DNA from: Paraburkholderia sp041321145
GTDB taxonomy: Bacteria > Pseudomonadota > Gammaproteobacteria > Burkholderiales > Burkholderiaceae
Length of the DNA: 64,000 bases
NCBI RefSeq assembly: GCF_041321145.1
Contig: NZ_JBGGWA010000004.1
Location: forward strand, 186,001-250,000
Direction of reading: 5' to 3'
Part shown: piece after piece, positions 43,303-53,064 of the stretch
Position numbering within the stretch: the stretch's first letter is position 1
Layout: every line of letters begins with the position of its first letter
Program-made: the position numbers and the translations under genes
Notes under the pieces: generated by a model
The model's database searches: none
Seen by the model: only the letters and a program-made list of their open reading frames with translations
Told to the model about the DNA's origin: nothing

Positions 43303-45354
43303 ATGTCAGAATTCTCCGAAACGCCTGCCGGCACCGCCGCAGCGACCGTAATTTCCGCCGCAACGCCCGTCCCACGCCCGTTGCGGGCGATCCAGCCCCT
43401 TCCCGATCAGCTGATCAGCCAGATTGCCGCCGGCGAAGTCGTCGAGCGGCCGGCCTCGGTGGTCAAGGAGTTGCTGGAAAATGCGCTCGACGCGGGCGCG
43501 CAGACGCTGCGCATCCTGCTCGACGAAGGCGGCGTCAAACGCATCTCGATCACCGACGACGGCTGCGGCATCCCCGAAAACGAACTGGCGCTCGCGCTGA
43601 TGCGTCATGCGACGAGCAAGATCCGCTCGCTCGCCGAACTGGAAGCGGTTGCCACCTTGGGGTTTCGCGGCGAGGCGCTGGCATCGATTGCATCGGTTGC
43701 TCAGATGGCGATCACGAGCCGCACGGCCGACGCGCCGCACGCCGTGCGCGTCGACGCGCAAACCGGTGTGCTGAGTCCCGCCGCCGGCACGCAAGGCACC
43801 ACGATCGAAGTCCGCGAGCTGTACTTCAACACGCCTGCGCGCCGCAAATTCCTGAAAAGCGAGCAAACCGAACTCGGGCATTGCCTCGAACAGATTCGCC
43901 GTGCTGCGTTGGCGCGCCCGGACGTGGCGATTTCGGTGCTGCACAACGGCAAAGCGGTTGAACACTGGAACGCCTGCGAGCCGCCCGTGCGGGTCGCGAA
44001 GATTCTTGGCGAGACCTTTGCGACGGCCCATCTACCGCTCGACGAATCTGCCGGACCGCTGGCCGTCTATGGCTGCGCCGGACTGCCGACCGCGAGCCGC
44101 GGGCGCGCCGACCAGCAGTATTTCTTCGTCAACGGCCGTTTCGTGCGCGACAAGCTGCTTACGCACGCCGTGCGCGCTGCCTACGAAGACGTTCTGCACG
44201 GCGACCGTTACCCGTCCTACGTGCTGTTTCTCGATCTGCCGCCTGAAGCGGTCGATGTCAACGTGCATCCGTCGAAAATCGAAGTCCGGTTTCGCGATTC
44301 GCGTTCGATTCACCAGTTCGTGTTCCATGCAGTACAGCGCTCCCTGGCGCGGCACGCGGGCGCGTCGCCGGAAACGACGGCCGGTGGGCATGCGGCGCAT
44401 CTGGAACCGTCGGCGGGCGGGGCGGCATCGTTTGGCGCTACGCAGCCTGGCGGTGCCGGATTTGGTGGCGGCAATAGCTTCGGCACCGGCGCAAGTGCAG
44501 GCGCAGGCAGCCTCGGTGGCGGCATGGGTGGCGGATTCGGTTCATCGCAGCCGGGCAATACCTGGATGCGCCAGGCGCGCATGACGCAAGGCACGTTGCC
44601 GGTTGCGCAACCCCTGGCGTTTTACGACGCGCTCTTTGGCCGTAGAGACACGAACACCGGAACAGCGGAAGGCGCGACGCTCTTCGAGGCGCGCGACTCG
44701 GCCGCCGAAGCGCTGTCACCGTACAACACGTCCGCGCCTTACGGATCGCCCGCTTTCAATGCTGCCGACGAGCAGCCGCTCGGCTTCGCGCTCGGCCAGA
44801 TCCACGGCATCTATGTGCTGGCGCAGAACGCGCACGGGCTGGTGATCGTCGACATGCACGCCGCGCACGAGCGCATCCTGTACGAGCAGTTCAAGAACGC
44901 GCTGGCCGATCGCACGATTGCCGTGCAGCCGCTGCTGATCCCGCAGACGATGCAAGCCGATCCCATCGAAATCGGCACGGTCGAAGAAGAGCGGGACACG
45001 CTCGACGCGCTCGGTTTCGACCTCGCCGTGCTGTCGCCGACGACGCTCGCGATCCGCGCGGTGCCTGCGTTGCTGAAAGACGCCGATCTGCAGGCACTGG
45101 CGCGCGCGGTCCTGTCCGACCTGCATGCATTCGGCGGTTCACGCGTGTTGACCGAGCGGCAGCACGAGTTGCTCGGCACGCTGGCATGCCATCACGCGGT
45201 GCGGGCGAATCGGCGTCTGACGCTCGATGAAATGAACGCGTTGCTGCGTCAGATGGAGGCGACCGAGCGCGCCGACCAGTGCAATCACGGGCGTCCGACG
45301 TGGTATCAATTGACGCTGTCCGATCTCGATCGGCTCTTCATGCGTGGACAGTGA
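43303..45354 (+). CDS. mutL: DNA mismatch repair protein MutL
   Basis: 683 residues. The GHKL ATPase motifs are NALDAG (about 62-67), DDGCGIP (about 85-91), MRHATSKI and GFRGEALASI. The C-terminal dimerisation domain carries DMHAAHERILYE, which fits the endonuclease motif DQHA-x2-E-x4-E except for Gln to Met. A Gly-rich linker (about 365-420, with GGGMGGGFG) joins the halves. It coordinates MutS recognition with strand incision. miaA follows within 50 nt. Confidence 0.96.
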   Translation: MSEFSETPAGTAAATVISAATPVPRPLRAIQPLPDQLISQIAAGEVVERPASVVKELLENALDAGAQTLRILLDEGGVKRISITDDGCGIPENELALALMRHATSKIRSLAELEAVATLGFRGEALASIASVAQMAITSRTADAPHAVRVDAQTGVLSPAAGTQGTTIEVRELYFNTPARRKFLKSEQTELGHCLEQIRRAALARPDVAISVLHNGKAVEHWNACEPPVRVAKILGETFATAHLPLDESAGPLAVYGCAGLPTASRGRADQQYFFVNGRFVRDKLLTHAVRAAYEDVLHGDRYPSYVLFLDLPPEAVDVNVHPSKIEVRFRDSRSIHQFVFHAVQRSLARHAGASPETTAGGHAAHLEPSAGGAASFGATQPGGAGFGGGNSFGTGASAGAGSLGGGMGGGFGSSQPGNTWMRQARMTQGTLPVAQPLAFYDALFGRRDTNTGTAEGATLFEARDSAAEALSPYNTSAPYGSPAFNAADEQPLGFALGQIHGIYVLAQNAHGLVIVDMHAAHERILYEQFKNALADRTIAVQPLLIPQTMQADPIEIGTVEEERDTLDALGFDLAVLSPTTLAIRAVPALLKDADLQALARAVLSDLHAFGGSRVLTERQHELLGTLACHHAVRANRRLTLDEMNALLRQMEATERADQCNHGRPTWYQLTLSDLDRLFMRGQ

Positions 45355-45397
45355 CGGTGCGCCTGATTACGCTGATTCAACGCGCGCCGGCTTGCCT

Positions 45398-46345
45398 ATG
45401 ACTTCACACACGCCCACGCCAGTCCCTTGCCTGCTGGGCCCGACTGCCTCCGGCAAAACCGCTGCCGCGTTGGCGCTGGCCGCGCGGCGCCCGGTGGAAA
45501 TCATCAGTATCGATTCAGCGCTGGTTTATCGCGAGATGGATATCGGCACCGCCAAGCCGACGCCGGAGGAACGCGCGGTCGCGCCGCATCATCTGATCGA
45601 TATCGTCGATCCGGCTGATGCCTATTCGGCGGCGCAATTTCGCGCCGACGCGTTGCACCTGATCGGCGAGATCAACGCACGCGGGCGGGTGCCCTTGCTG
45701 GTCGGCGGGACCATGCTGTATTACAAGGCGCTCACGCAAGGGCTGAACGACCTGCCTGCCGCCGATGCCGACGTTCGTGCGACGCTCGACGCCGAGGCCG
45801 CACGCGATGGCTGGCCGGCCATGCATGCACGGCTGGCTGCCGTCGATCCCGTTACTGCGGCGCGGTTGGCGCCGAACGATTCGCAGCGGATTCAGCGCGC
45901 GCTCGAGGTTTTCATGCTGACCGGGCAAGCGATGTCGGCTTTGCTGGCCGCGCCCGCCCGAGTGGATGACGCCGCTTTGGCGTGGCGATTCGTGCCGATT
46001 GCGCTGGAGCCTTCCGATCGAAGCGTGCTGCATGCACGCATCCAGAAACGGTTCGATTCGATGCTGGCCACCGGCTTTATCGATGAAGTGGTGAAGTTGC
46101 GCGAACGCGGGGATTTGTTGCCCGAGATGCCGTCCATGCGATGCGTGGGATATCGGCAGGTCTGGGAATATCTCGACGGAGCGGTCGATTATTCGACCAT
46201 GCGGGATAAAGGGGTCTTTGCGACCCGACAGTTGTGCAAGCGGCAGCTTACGTGGCTGCGGAGCATGCCGGAGCGGGTTGTTGTCGACTGCTGCGATCCC
46301 AACGCTACCGCGCGAGTCGTCAGCTTGATTGAAGAACTGATTTGA
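45398..46345 (+). CDS. miaA: tRNA dimethylallyltransferase
   Basis: 315 residues. P-loop LLGPTASGKTAAAL (about 11-24), DSALVYREMDIGTAKPT and the tRNA-binding MRCVGYRQVWEYLDG identify MiaA, which adds a dimethylallyl group to A37 of tRNAs reading UNN codons. ATG 45398 gives a standard N-terminus; the GTG at 45344 overlaps mutL and adds 18 unrelated residues. mutL-miaA order is conserved. Confidence 0.95.
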   Translation: MTSHTPTPVPCLLGPTASGKTAAALALAARRPVEIISIDSALVYREMDIGTAKPTPEERAVAPHHLIDIVDPADAYSAAQFRADALHLIGEINARGRVPLLVGGTMLYYKALTQGLNDLPAADADVRATLDAEAARDGWPAMHARLAAVDPVTAARLAPNDSQRIQRALEVFMLTGQAMSALLAAPARVDDAALAWRFVPIALEPSDRSVLHARIQKRFDSMLATGFIDEVVKLRERGDLLPEMPSMRCVGYRQVWEYLDGAVDYSTMRDKGVFATRQLCKRQLTWLRSMPERVVVDCCDPNATARVVSLIEELI

Positions 46346-46351
46346 AGTTTT

Positions 46352-46389
46352 TGCCCGCGCGGCGCTGTTGTCTGTACGCCGCGCGGGCA
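46352..46389. terminator. Hairpin between convergent miaA and purM
   Basis: Perfect 13-bp stem TGCCCGCGCGGCG / CGCCGCGCGGGCA with a 12-nt loop, 7 nt after miaA and 24 nt after purM. Neither side has a good T-run, so termination efficiency is uncertain. Confidence 0.6.
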
Positions 46390-46412
46390 AATCCGCCTTT
46401 TGGTTAAGCGGG

Positions 46413-47480
46413 TTAAACCACTACCGTTTGAGCTTCACCGGCCGCGCTCTCGCGAATCACGCCAATCTTCCATACCTGCTCGCCGGCAGCCGACAAAAGC
46501 CCGATCGCAGCATCCGCATCAGCAGCGGACACCACCACCGCCATGCCGATCCCGCAATTGAACACGCGATGCATTTCAGCATCGGCCACGCCACCCTGCT
46601 TCTGCAGCCACGAGAACAGCGGCGGCATCGGCCAGCCACGATGATCGAGCTCGGCCGTCAGACCATCACGCAAAACGCGCGGAATATTCTCGACGAGGCC
46701 GCCGCCGGTGATATGCGCCATGCCCTTCACAGCGATCTGCTGCATCAGAGCCAGCAACGGCTTCACATAAATATGCGTAGGCGCCATCAGCGCATCAGCC
46801 AGCGAGCGCCCGTCAAAATCCGCGTTCAGATCAGGCTGGGCACGCTCAATGATCTTGCGCACCAGCGAAAAACCATTCGAATGAATGCCGCTGGAAGCCA
46901 AACCCAGCACCACGTCGCCCGGGGCGATCGTGCTGCCGTCGATAATCTTGCTCTTTTCCACCGCGCCGACCGCGAAACCGGCCAGATCGTACTCGCCGTC
47001 GGGATACATGCCCGGCATCTCAGCCGTCTCGCCGCCGATCAGCGCGCAACCCGCCAGTTCGCACCCCTGCGCGATACCCTTCACGACCGTTGCCGCAGTA
47101 CCGACGTCCAGCTTGCCGCAAGCGAAATAATCGAGGAAAAACAGCGGCTCGGCACCCTGCACGAGAATGTCGTTCACGCTCATCGCCACCAGATCCTGGC
47201 CAACGGTGTCGTGCTTGTTCAGTTGAAAGGCGAGGCGCAGCTTGGTGCCCACCCCGTCCGTGCCCGAAACCAGCACCGGTTCCTTGTATTTCTTCGGCAC
47301 TTCAAACAACGCGCCAAACCCGCCGATGCCGCCCAGCACGCCGTCGCGCATCGTCTTTTTGGCAAAAGGCTTGATCGCGTCGACGAGAGCGTCGCCCGCG
47401 TCGATGTCCACGCCGGCGTCGCGATACGACAAACCTTGGGCCGAATCAGTTGAATGCAGGGCGGATTTCGGTTGATTCAT
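46413..47480 (-). CDS. purM: Phosphoribosylformylglycinamidine cyclo-ligase (AIR synthetase)
   Basis: 355 residues. It closes the imidazole ring in purine synthesis, converting FGAM to AIR with ATP. SGTDGVGTKLRLAF, VNDILVQGAEPLFFLDYFA and GLASSGIHSNGFSLVRK are PurM signatures. It is divergent from the permease gene, with a short intergenic gap. Confidence 0.97.
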   Translation of the reverse strand: MNQPKSALHSTDSAQGLSYRDAGVDIDAGDALVDAIKPFAKKTMRDGVLGGIGGFGALFEVPKKYKEPVLVSGTDGVGTKLRLAFQLNKHDTVGQDLVAMSVNDILVQGAEPLFFLDYFACGKLDVGTAATVVKGIAQGCELAGCALIGGETAEMPGMYPDGEYDLAGFAVGAVEKSKIIDGSTIAPGDVVLGLASSGIHSNGFSLVRKIIERAQPDLNADFDGRSLADALMAPTHIYVKPLLALMQQIAVKGMAHITGGGLVENIPRVLRDGLTAELDHRGWPMPPLFSWLQKQGGVADAEMHRVFNCGIGMAVVVSAADADAAIGLLSAAGEQVWKIGVIRESAAGEAQTVVV

Positions 47481-47505
47481 GGGGAAGAGCTCGAAGGTCG
47501 GTAAA

Positions 47506-48657
47506 ATGCGATTTTACCCGATGCCGGCCGGCTGGCTGGAATTTGAATCATCCGGTTCCGACGACACCAGAGAAACAATTTTGCAACAGAACTCCTCGAT
47601 TCTGACACCCGTTCAGCGCCGCGCCTTTATCTGGCTGGCGATCGGGCTGGGCGTCAGCATCCTGCTCTGGCTCCTGAGTCCGGTGCTTACGCCGTTCCTG
47701 CTAGGCGCCATTCTCGCGTACATTCTGCAACCGGGAGTCGCGTGGATGGTGCGCCGGCGTGTGCCGCGCGGACTCGCCGCGTTGCTGATGATGCTGCTCT
47801 TCACGCTGCTGATGACTTTGCTCGTGCTGCTGGTGCTGGCCGTCATCCAGAAAGAAGGCCCGCAGCTCAAGCAGCAGGTGCCGGTGCTGTTCGCGCACGT
47901 GAGCGCGTGGCTGCAACCCAAGCTCGCCATACTGGGCCTCGCGGATTCGCTCGATTTCGCCAGCATCCGCGATCTCGTGACGGGACAGCTGGAAGGCAGC
48001 GCGCAGACCGTCGCACTGTACGTTTGGACCTCCATCCGCACGAGCGGCAACGTGATGATGACGGTGGTCGGCAACGCGGTGCTGGTGCCGCTCGTGCTGT
48101 TCTATCTGCTGTATGACTGGAACCGCATGCTCGCTCGCATGCAGATCGTGGTGCCGCGCCGCTGGCTCGAAAAGACGCGGCAACTCGCGCGCGACATGGA
48201 TCAGATGCTCTCGCAATACCTGCGCGGCCAGTTGCTCGTGATGGCGGTGCTCGCGGTCTACTATGCGATTGCGCTGACCGTCGCCGGCTTCGAAATCGCG
48301 CTGCCGGTGGGTATTTTCACCGGCCTCGCAGTGTTCATCCCGTACATCGGATTTGCGACCGGTCTCGCGCTGGCGCTGCTCGCGGCATTGCTGCAGTTCG
48401 GCGATTGGTACGGCTTCGGCGCGGTCGCGGTGATTTACGGCATAGGTCAGATCGTGGAAAGTTTTTATCTCACGCCGCGCCTGGTGGGCGAACGGATCGG
48501 CCTGCACCCGCTCGCGGTAATCTTCGCGTTGCTCGCGTTCGGTCAGCTGTTCGGCTTTTTCGGCGTGTTGCTTGCGCTGCCGGTCAGCGCGATTCTGTCG
48601 GTAGCGATGCGCGAGTTGCGCCAAAGCTATCTGGCGAGCACGCTTTACAACAACTGA
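47506..48657 (+). CDS. AI-2E/PerM-family transporter
   Basis: About 383 residues (start uncertain: ATG 47506, ATG 47521 or TTG 47581) with about eight membrane helices. AILAYILQPGVAWMVRRRVPR near the N-terminus and GIGQIVESFYLTPRLVGERIGLHPLAVIFALLAFG near the C-terminus are hallmarks of the family, which has included autoinducer and Na+/H+ transport proposals. Position between purM and hda is typical of Burkholderia. Substrate unknown. Confidence 0.88.
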   Translation: MRFYPMPAGWLEFESSGSDDTRETILQQNSSILTPVQRRAFIWLAIGLGVSILLWLLSPVLTPFLLGAILAYILQPGVAWMVRRRVPRGLAALLMMLLFTLLMTLLVLLVLAVIQKEGPQLKQQVPVLFAHVSAWLQPKLAILGLADSLDFASIRDLVTGQLEGSAQTVALYVWTSIRTSGNVMMTVVGNAVLVPLVLFYLLYDWNRMLARMQIVVPRRWLEKTRQLARDMDQMLSQYLRGQLLVMAVLAVYYAIALTVAGFEIALPVGIFTGLAVFIPYIGFATGLALALLAALLQFGDWYGFGAVAVIYGIGQIVESFYLTPRLVGERIGLHPLAVIFALLAFGQLFGFFGVLLALPVSAILSVAMRELRQSYLASTLYNN

Positions 48658-48730
48658 CCGCTCACGAACGTTCAGGGCCCGAGGTTCGGGCCATTTGCGG
48701 ACCAAGCCTCATTTTCGGCATTAACCTACT

Positions 48731-49492
48731 GTGCTTCGTCAATTGACGCTCGATCTCGGCACCCCGCCGCCATCGACATTCGACAACTTCTTCGCCGGCG
48801 CCAACGCCGAGCTGGTCACGCGGCTGCGCGAGCTGGATAACGCGCTGGCAGCCGGCCCGGTGGCCGATCGCACCTTCTACATCTGGGGCGAGGCCGGCAG
48901 CGGCCGCACCCATCTGTTGCAAGCGCTCGTGCATGAAGCACCGCCGGGTCATGCACGCTTTGCCGGCCCGCAGAGCAGTCTCGCCGCCTTCTCCTTCGAC
49001 CCGCGCGTCGCCCTGTATGCGATCGACGATTGCGACACCTTGTCGGCCGCGCAGCAGATCGCCGTGTTCAACCTGTTCAACGAAGTGCGCGCTCATCCCA
49101 CCAGCGCGCTGGTCGCCGCCGGCAACGCGCCGCCGATCGGCATGACAGTACGCGAGGATCTGCGCACGCGCCTCGGCTGGGGTCTCGTGTTCCATCTCGC
49201 GCCGCTGCCGGACGAAGGCAAGGCCGCGGTGCTGAAACACGCGGCGCGCGAACGCGGCATCGCGCTCGCCGACGACGTCCCCGCTTACCTGCTCACGCAT
49301 TTTCGCCGCGATATGCCGAGCCTGATGGCGCTGCTCGACGCGCTCGACCGCTTCTCGCTCGAACAGAAACGCGCCGTCACGCTGCCGCTGCTGCGCACCA
49401 TGCTGGCATCGCCCGACGCCGAGGAACGGCGAACGGCACCCGCCTCATCCGCTTCACCCGCCGCTTCAAGTAAAATAGGCCCCCATGGCTAA
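48731..49492 (+). CDS. hda: DnaA regulatory inactivator Hda
   Basis: 253 residues. The N-terminal LRQLTLDLG fits the beta-clamp binding motif; the AAA+ core has GEAGSGRTHLL (Walker A-like) and ALYAIDDCDTL (Walker B-like). Hda with the clamp makes DnaA hydrolyse ATP and so limits replication starts. Start is GTG 48731. A low-complexity tail (APASSASPAASS) overlaps the next gene. Confidence 0.92.
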   Translation: MLRQLTLDLGTPPPSTFDNFFAGANAELVTRLRELDNALAAGPVADRTFYIWGEAGSGRTHLLQALVHEAPPGHARFAGPQSSLAAFSFDPRVALYAIDDCDTLSAAQQIAVFNLFNEVRAHPTSALVAAGNAPPIGMTVREDLRTRLGWGLVFHLAPLPDEGKAAVLKHAARERGIALADDVPAYLLTHFRRDMPSLMALLDALDRFSLEQKRAVTLPLLRTMLASPDAEERRTAPASSASPAASSKIGPHG

Positions 49493-50171
49493 CCTCGCAC
49501 TCTTCGATCTCGACCACACACTCATTCCCACCGACAGCGACCACGAATGGGGCCGCTTCATGGTGAAACAGGGCATGGTCGACGCCGAAAATTTCGCCCG
49601 TGAAAACGACCGCTTTTTCGCCGACTACAAGGCCGGCAAGCTCGACATTCACGCTTATCTGATCGCCATGCTCACGCCGCTCGCAAAATACACGCGCGCG
49701 CAGCTCGCCGACCTTCACGCGCAATACATGCATGAAGTCATCACGCCGGCCATCTTTCCGGTCGCGCTGGAGCTGGTCAGAGAGCATCGCGAAGCCGGCG
49801 ATCTCTGCTGCGTGGTCACCGCAACCAACGAATTCATTACCCGCCCGATCGCTCAGGCATTCGGCGTCAACGCGCTGATCGCCTGCGAAGCGGAAACCGT
49901 CGACGGCGAGCCGCATTCGCCGTACACCGGCCGCCCCACCGGCACGCCGAGCTACAAGGAAGGCAAGATCGTCCGCACCGAGGCGTGGCTGGCTTCGCTC
50001 GGCAAGACTTTGAGTGACTTCGAGCACAGCTATTTCTATAGCGACTCGCACAACGACATCCCGCTGCTCGACAAGGTCACCGATCCGATCGCGACCAATC
50101 CCGACGACACATTGCGCGCCCATGCGCAGGCCAAAGGCTGGCGCATCCTCGAACTCTTTCAACCCACGTGA
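49485..50171 (+). CDS. HAD-superfamily phosphatase (SerB-like subfamily IB)
   Basis: 228 residues. FDLDHTLIPTDSD (motif I), VVTATNEF (motif II) and YSDSHNDIPLLDKV (motif III) define HAD-IB, as in phosphoserine phosphatase-like and CicA-like proteins. The exact substrate is open. ATG 49485 overlaps hda by 8 nt, and its stop overlaps the pcnB GTG start. Confidence 0.92.
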   Translation: MANLALFDLDHTLIPTDSDHEWGRFMVKQGMVDAENFARENDRFFADYKAGKLDIHAYLIAMLTPLAKYTRAQLADLHAQYMHEVITPAIFPVALELVREHREAGDLCCVVTATNEFITRPIAQAFGVNALIACEAETVDGEPHSPYTGRPTGTPSYKEGKIVRTEAWLASLGKTLSDFEHSYFYSDSHNDIPLLDKVTDPIATNPDDTLRAHAQAKGWRILELFQPT

Positions 50172-51754
50172 TCAAAAAACTTATCCGCAAGCTATTCGGC
50201 CAGAACCCGGCGCCCGCTGACGACACCACGCCCGCCGAAGCCGAAGCAGACGAAGCCGGCGAGGCACCGGCACGCAACGCGTCCAGCGCCAGCAAAGCGC
50301 GCCGCAAGCCGGCACGCCAGCCCGCTGCCAAAGCGGTGCGTGATCCCGACGTGCCGGTCATCATTCCGCACGACGTGCATGGCATCGATCAATCGCTGAT
50401 CTCGAGGAACGCGATTCGCGTCACCGAGGGCCTGCAAGAAGCGGGGCATCGCGCGTTCATCGTCGGCGGTGCGGTGCGCGATCTCCTGCTCGGCATCAAG
50501 CCGAAAGACTTCGACGTCGCGACCGACGCCACGCCGGAGCAGGTGCAAAAGCTGTTCCGCCGCGCACGTATCATAGGCCGCCGGTTTCAGATCGTGCACG
50601 TGCAGTTCGGCCAGGAAATCATCGAAACGTCGACGTTCCGCGCGCTGGTCGATCCGCCCGCAGCCGATGCAGCACCGCCGCACCGTCTCAAGCGGGGCGA
50701 GCTCGATCGCCGCACGCATGCGGTGGACGCCAGCGGCCGCGTGCTGCGCGACAACGTGTGGGGCGAGCAGCACGAAGACGCCACGCGCCGCGACTTCACG
50801 ATTAACGCGATGTACTACGATCCGGCCACGCAAACCGTGCTGGACTATCACAACGGCATGGCCGACATGCGCGCGCGTCTCTTGCGCATGATCGGCGACC
50901 CGGCCACGCGTTATCGCGAGGATCCGGTGCGCATGCTGCGCGTGGTGCGTTTTGCCGCCAAGCTCGACTTCGAAATCGAAGACACAACCCGCGCGCCGAT
51001 CGCCAACATGGCCGATCTGATCAACAACGTGCCCGCGGCGCGTCTGTTCGACGAGATGCTCAAGCTGATGCTGTCCGGCCACGCGCTCGCCTGTTTGAAA
51101 CGTCTGCGCCAGGAAGGCCTGCATCACGGCCTCTTGCCGCTGCTCGACGTGGTGCTGGAGCAGCCGATCGGCGAGAAATTCATCACGCTCGCGCTGACCA
51201 GCACGGATACCCGCGTGCGCGCCGGCAAGCCGGTTTCGCCAGGCTTTCTGTTCGCCACGCTGTTATGGCACGACGTCCAGACGCGCTGGCAACAATTTGA
51301 GGCGAACGGCGAATATCCGGTGCCCGCCCTGCATCGCGCGATGGACGAAGTCCTCGACATGCAAACGGAGAAACTCGCCATCCACAAGCGCTTCTCGTCG
51401 GATATGCGCGAGATCTGGGGCCTGCAGCTGCGCCTCGAAAAGCGCTCGGGAAGAGGCGCGCTGAAGCTGCTGGAACACCAAAGATTTAGAGCGGGGTATG
51501 ATTTCCTCCTGTTGCGCTGCGAATCGGGCGAACTCGACGAGTCGGTCGGTACGTGGTGGAAGGAGTTCATCGAAGGAGACGTCGTCGCGCGCGAGACATT
51601 GCTCACGCAAGGCGGGAAGGACCGAAGCCCCAGAAAACGACGGCGGCGCAGCAGCGGCGCCAGAAGCCGCAAACCGGGCGACGGAATGGAGGACGGCACG
51701 CCGGCCGAACGCACAGCCAACGACGCGGGCCATGACGGCTCGCCCGAAGACTGA
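50168..51754 (+). CDS. pcnB: Poly(A) polymerase I
   Basis: 528 residues. The nucleotidyltransferase core has IVGGAVRDLLLGIKPKDFDVATDA and RRFQIVHV...ETSTFRA, and RRDFTINAMYYDP. It adds A-tails to RNA 3' ends to mark them for decay. The basic C-terminus (RKRRRRSSGARSRKPG) is typical. GTG 50168 overlaps the preceding stop (GTGA). An Ala/Glu-rich stretch (about 15-35) precedes the core. Confidence 0.94.
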   Translation: MIKKLIRKLFGQNPAPADDTTPAEAEADEAGEAPARNASSASKARRKPARQPAAKAVRDPDVPVIIPHDVHGIDQSLISRNAIRVTEGLQEAGHRAFIVGGAVRDLLLGIKPKDFDVATDATPEQVQKLFRRARIIGRRFQIVHVQFGQEIIETSTFRALVDPPAADAAPPHRLKRGELDRRTHAVDASGRVLRDNVWGEQHEDATRRDFTINAMYYDPATQTVLDYHNGMADMRARLLRMIGDPATRYREDPVRMLRVVRFAAKLDFEIEDTTRAPIANMADLINNVPAARLFDEMLKLMLSGHALACLKRLRQEGLHHGLLPLLDVVLEQPIGEKFITLALTSTDTRVRAGKPVSPGFLFATLLWHDVQTRWQQFEANGEYPVPALHRAMDEVLDMQTEKLAIHKRFSSDMREIWGLQLRLEKRSGRGALKLLEHQRFRAGYDFLLLRCESGELDESVGTWWKEFIEGDVVARETLLTQGGKDRSPRKRRRRSSGARSRKPGDGMEDGTPAERTANDAGHDGSPED

Positions 51755-51802
51755 CATAGCGTTGGCTGTTGCCGTCGAACGATAGTCGCAGGAAGTTATG
51801 CC

Positions 51803-52351
51803 ATGACGGTTGCTTATCTCGGCCTCGGCGCGAATCTCGGGGACGCGCGCCAGACCCTGAAAGACGCGGTGGTGTGCCTGGCACAACAGCACACCATCAC
51901 CGTGCTCGCCAAGTCGAGCCTGTATCGCACCGCCCCGATCGACGCGGGCGGTGACGATTATTTCAACTGCGCGGTGAAGATCGAAACGACGCTTCCCGTG
52001 CGACAGCTGCTTGCGCTGTGCCACAAGATCGAGCATCAGTTCGGCCGTGAGCGGTCGTTTCGCAACGCACCGCGCACACTCGATTTAGACATCCTGCTAT
52101 TCGGCGATCAATCGATCGACGAAGCCGATCTGATCGTGCCGCATCCGCGTTTGATCGAACGCGCCTTTGCGCTCGTGCCGCTCGTCGAAATCGACGCGGC
52201 GCTGATCATCCCGCAACACGGCCGCGCCGACGCGCTGCTCGGCGGCGTGCGCGATCAACGCATCGAAAAGGTGAAGGGAGCCTGCCAGTGTCCAATGCTC
52301 AGTGCATTGACCGCCGGCGCCCCTGCCGGGGACAAAGGCCGTTGCGAATGA
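51803..52351 (+). CDS. folK: 2-amino-4-hydroxy-6-hydroxymethyldihydropteridine pyrophosphokinase
   Basis: 182 residues. YLGLGANLGD and the signature APRTLDLDILLFGD mark HPPK, which pyrophosphorylates the pterin precursor of folate. The last ~20 residues (CPMLSALTAGAPAGD) are poorly conserved-looking. ATG 51803; the stop overlaps the next start (ATGA). Confidence 0.95.
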   Translation: MTVAYLGLGANLGDARQTLKDAVVCLAQQHTITVLAKSSLYRTAPIDAGGDDYFNCAVKIETTLPVRQLLALCHKIEHQFGRERSFRNAPRTLDLDILLFGDQSIDEADLIVPHPRLIERAFALVPLVEIDAALIIPQHGRADALLGGVRDQRIEKVKGACQCPMLSALTAGAPAGDKGRCE

Positions 52352-53028
52352 ATTCGCCGCCGCTCACTGTCACCGCGCCACAACTGCGGCCACCCTTCGG
52401 CTACCTCGCGATCGAAGGCCCGATCGGCGTTGGCAAGACCTCGCTGGCACGGCGCCTGGCTCAGCGCTGGTCGATGCAGGAACTGTTCGAGCGGCCACAG
52501 GACAATCCCTTTCTCGAACGCTTCTATCGCGACACCGCGCGTTATGCGCTGCCCGCGCAATTGCACTTCGCGCTGCAACGCGCGCAGCAGGCCCAGGACG
52601 TCGTGGCCGCACATGTGTCGGGCACGACGCTGATCGCCGATTTCATGACGCAGAAGAATGACATCTTCGCGCGTCTGACGTTGCAGGAAGACGAATGGCA
52701 GTTGTATCGCGCGCTCGCTGCGCGGCTCGAGGTGAGCGCACCCGCGCCGGATTTCGTGGTGTACCTTCAGGCCAGTCCCGAAGTGCTGTTCGCGCGTATC
52801 CAGAAGCGCGCGGTGCCGATGGAGCTGCAGATTTCCGATGCGTATCTGCACGCGTTATGCGACGCCTACAACGAGTTTTTCTATCACTACGACCGCGCGC
52901 CGGTGCTGACGGTCAACGCTGAACATCTGAATCCGCTCGACTCGGACGCGGACCTTGCGCTACTCGCCGAACGCATCGAAACCATGCGCGGCCGCAAGGA
53001 ATTCTTTGTCAAAGGCACGTCGCTCTAA
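52348..53028 (+). CDS. Deoxynucleoside kinase (dNK/dGK family)
   Basis: 226 residues. P-loop EGPIGVGKTSLARRLA, the DRY-like region (ADFMTQKNDIFA) and Arg-rich lid (LFARIQKRAVPMEL) match deoxyadenosine/deoxyguanosine kinases. It would salvage deoxynucleosides with ATP. ATG 52348 overlaps folK by 4 bp. The order pcnB-folK-dNK-panB is common in Burkholderiaceae. Confidence 0.92.
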   Translation: MNSPPLTVTAPQLRPPFGYLAIEGPIGVGKTSLARRLAQRWSMQELFERPQDNPFLERFYRDTARYALPAQLHFALQRAQQAQDVVAAHVSGTTLIADFMTQKNDIFARLTLQEDEWQLYRALAARLEVSAPAPDFVVYLQASPEVLFARIQKRAVPMELQISDAYLHALCDAYNEFFYHYDRAPVLTVNAEHLNPLDSDADLALLAERIETMRGRKEFFVKGTSL

Positions 53029-53064
53029 GCGGCGCGGCCTCTCTTTCCCCAACGGATTCTCCCC

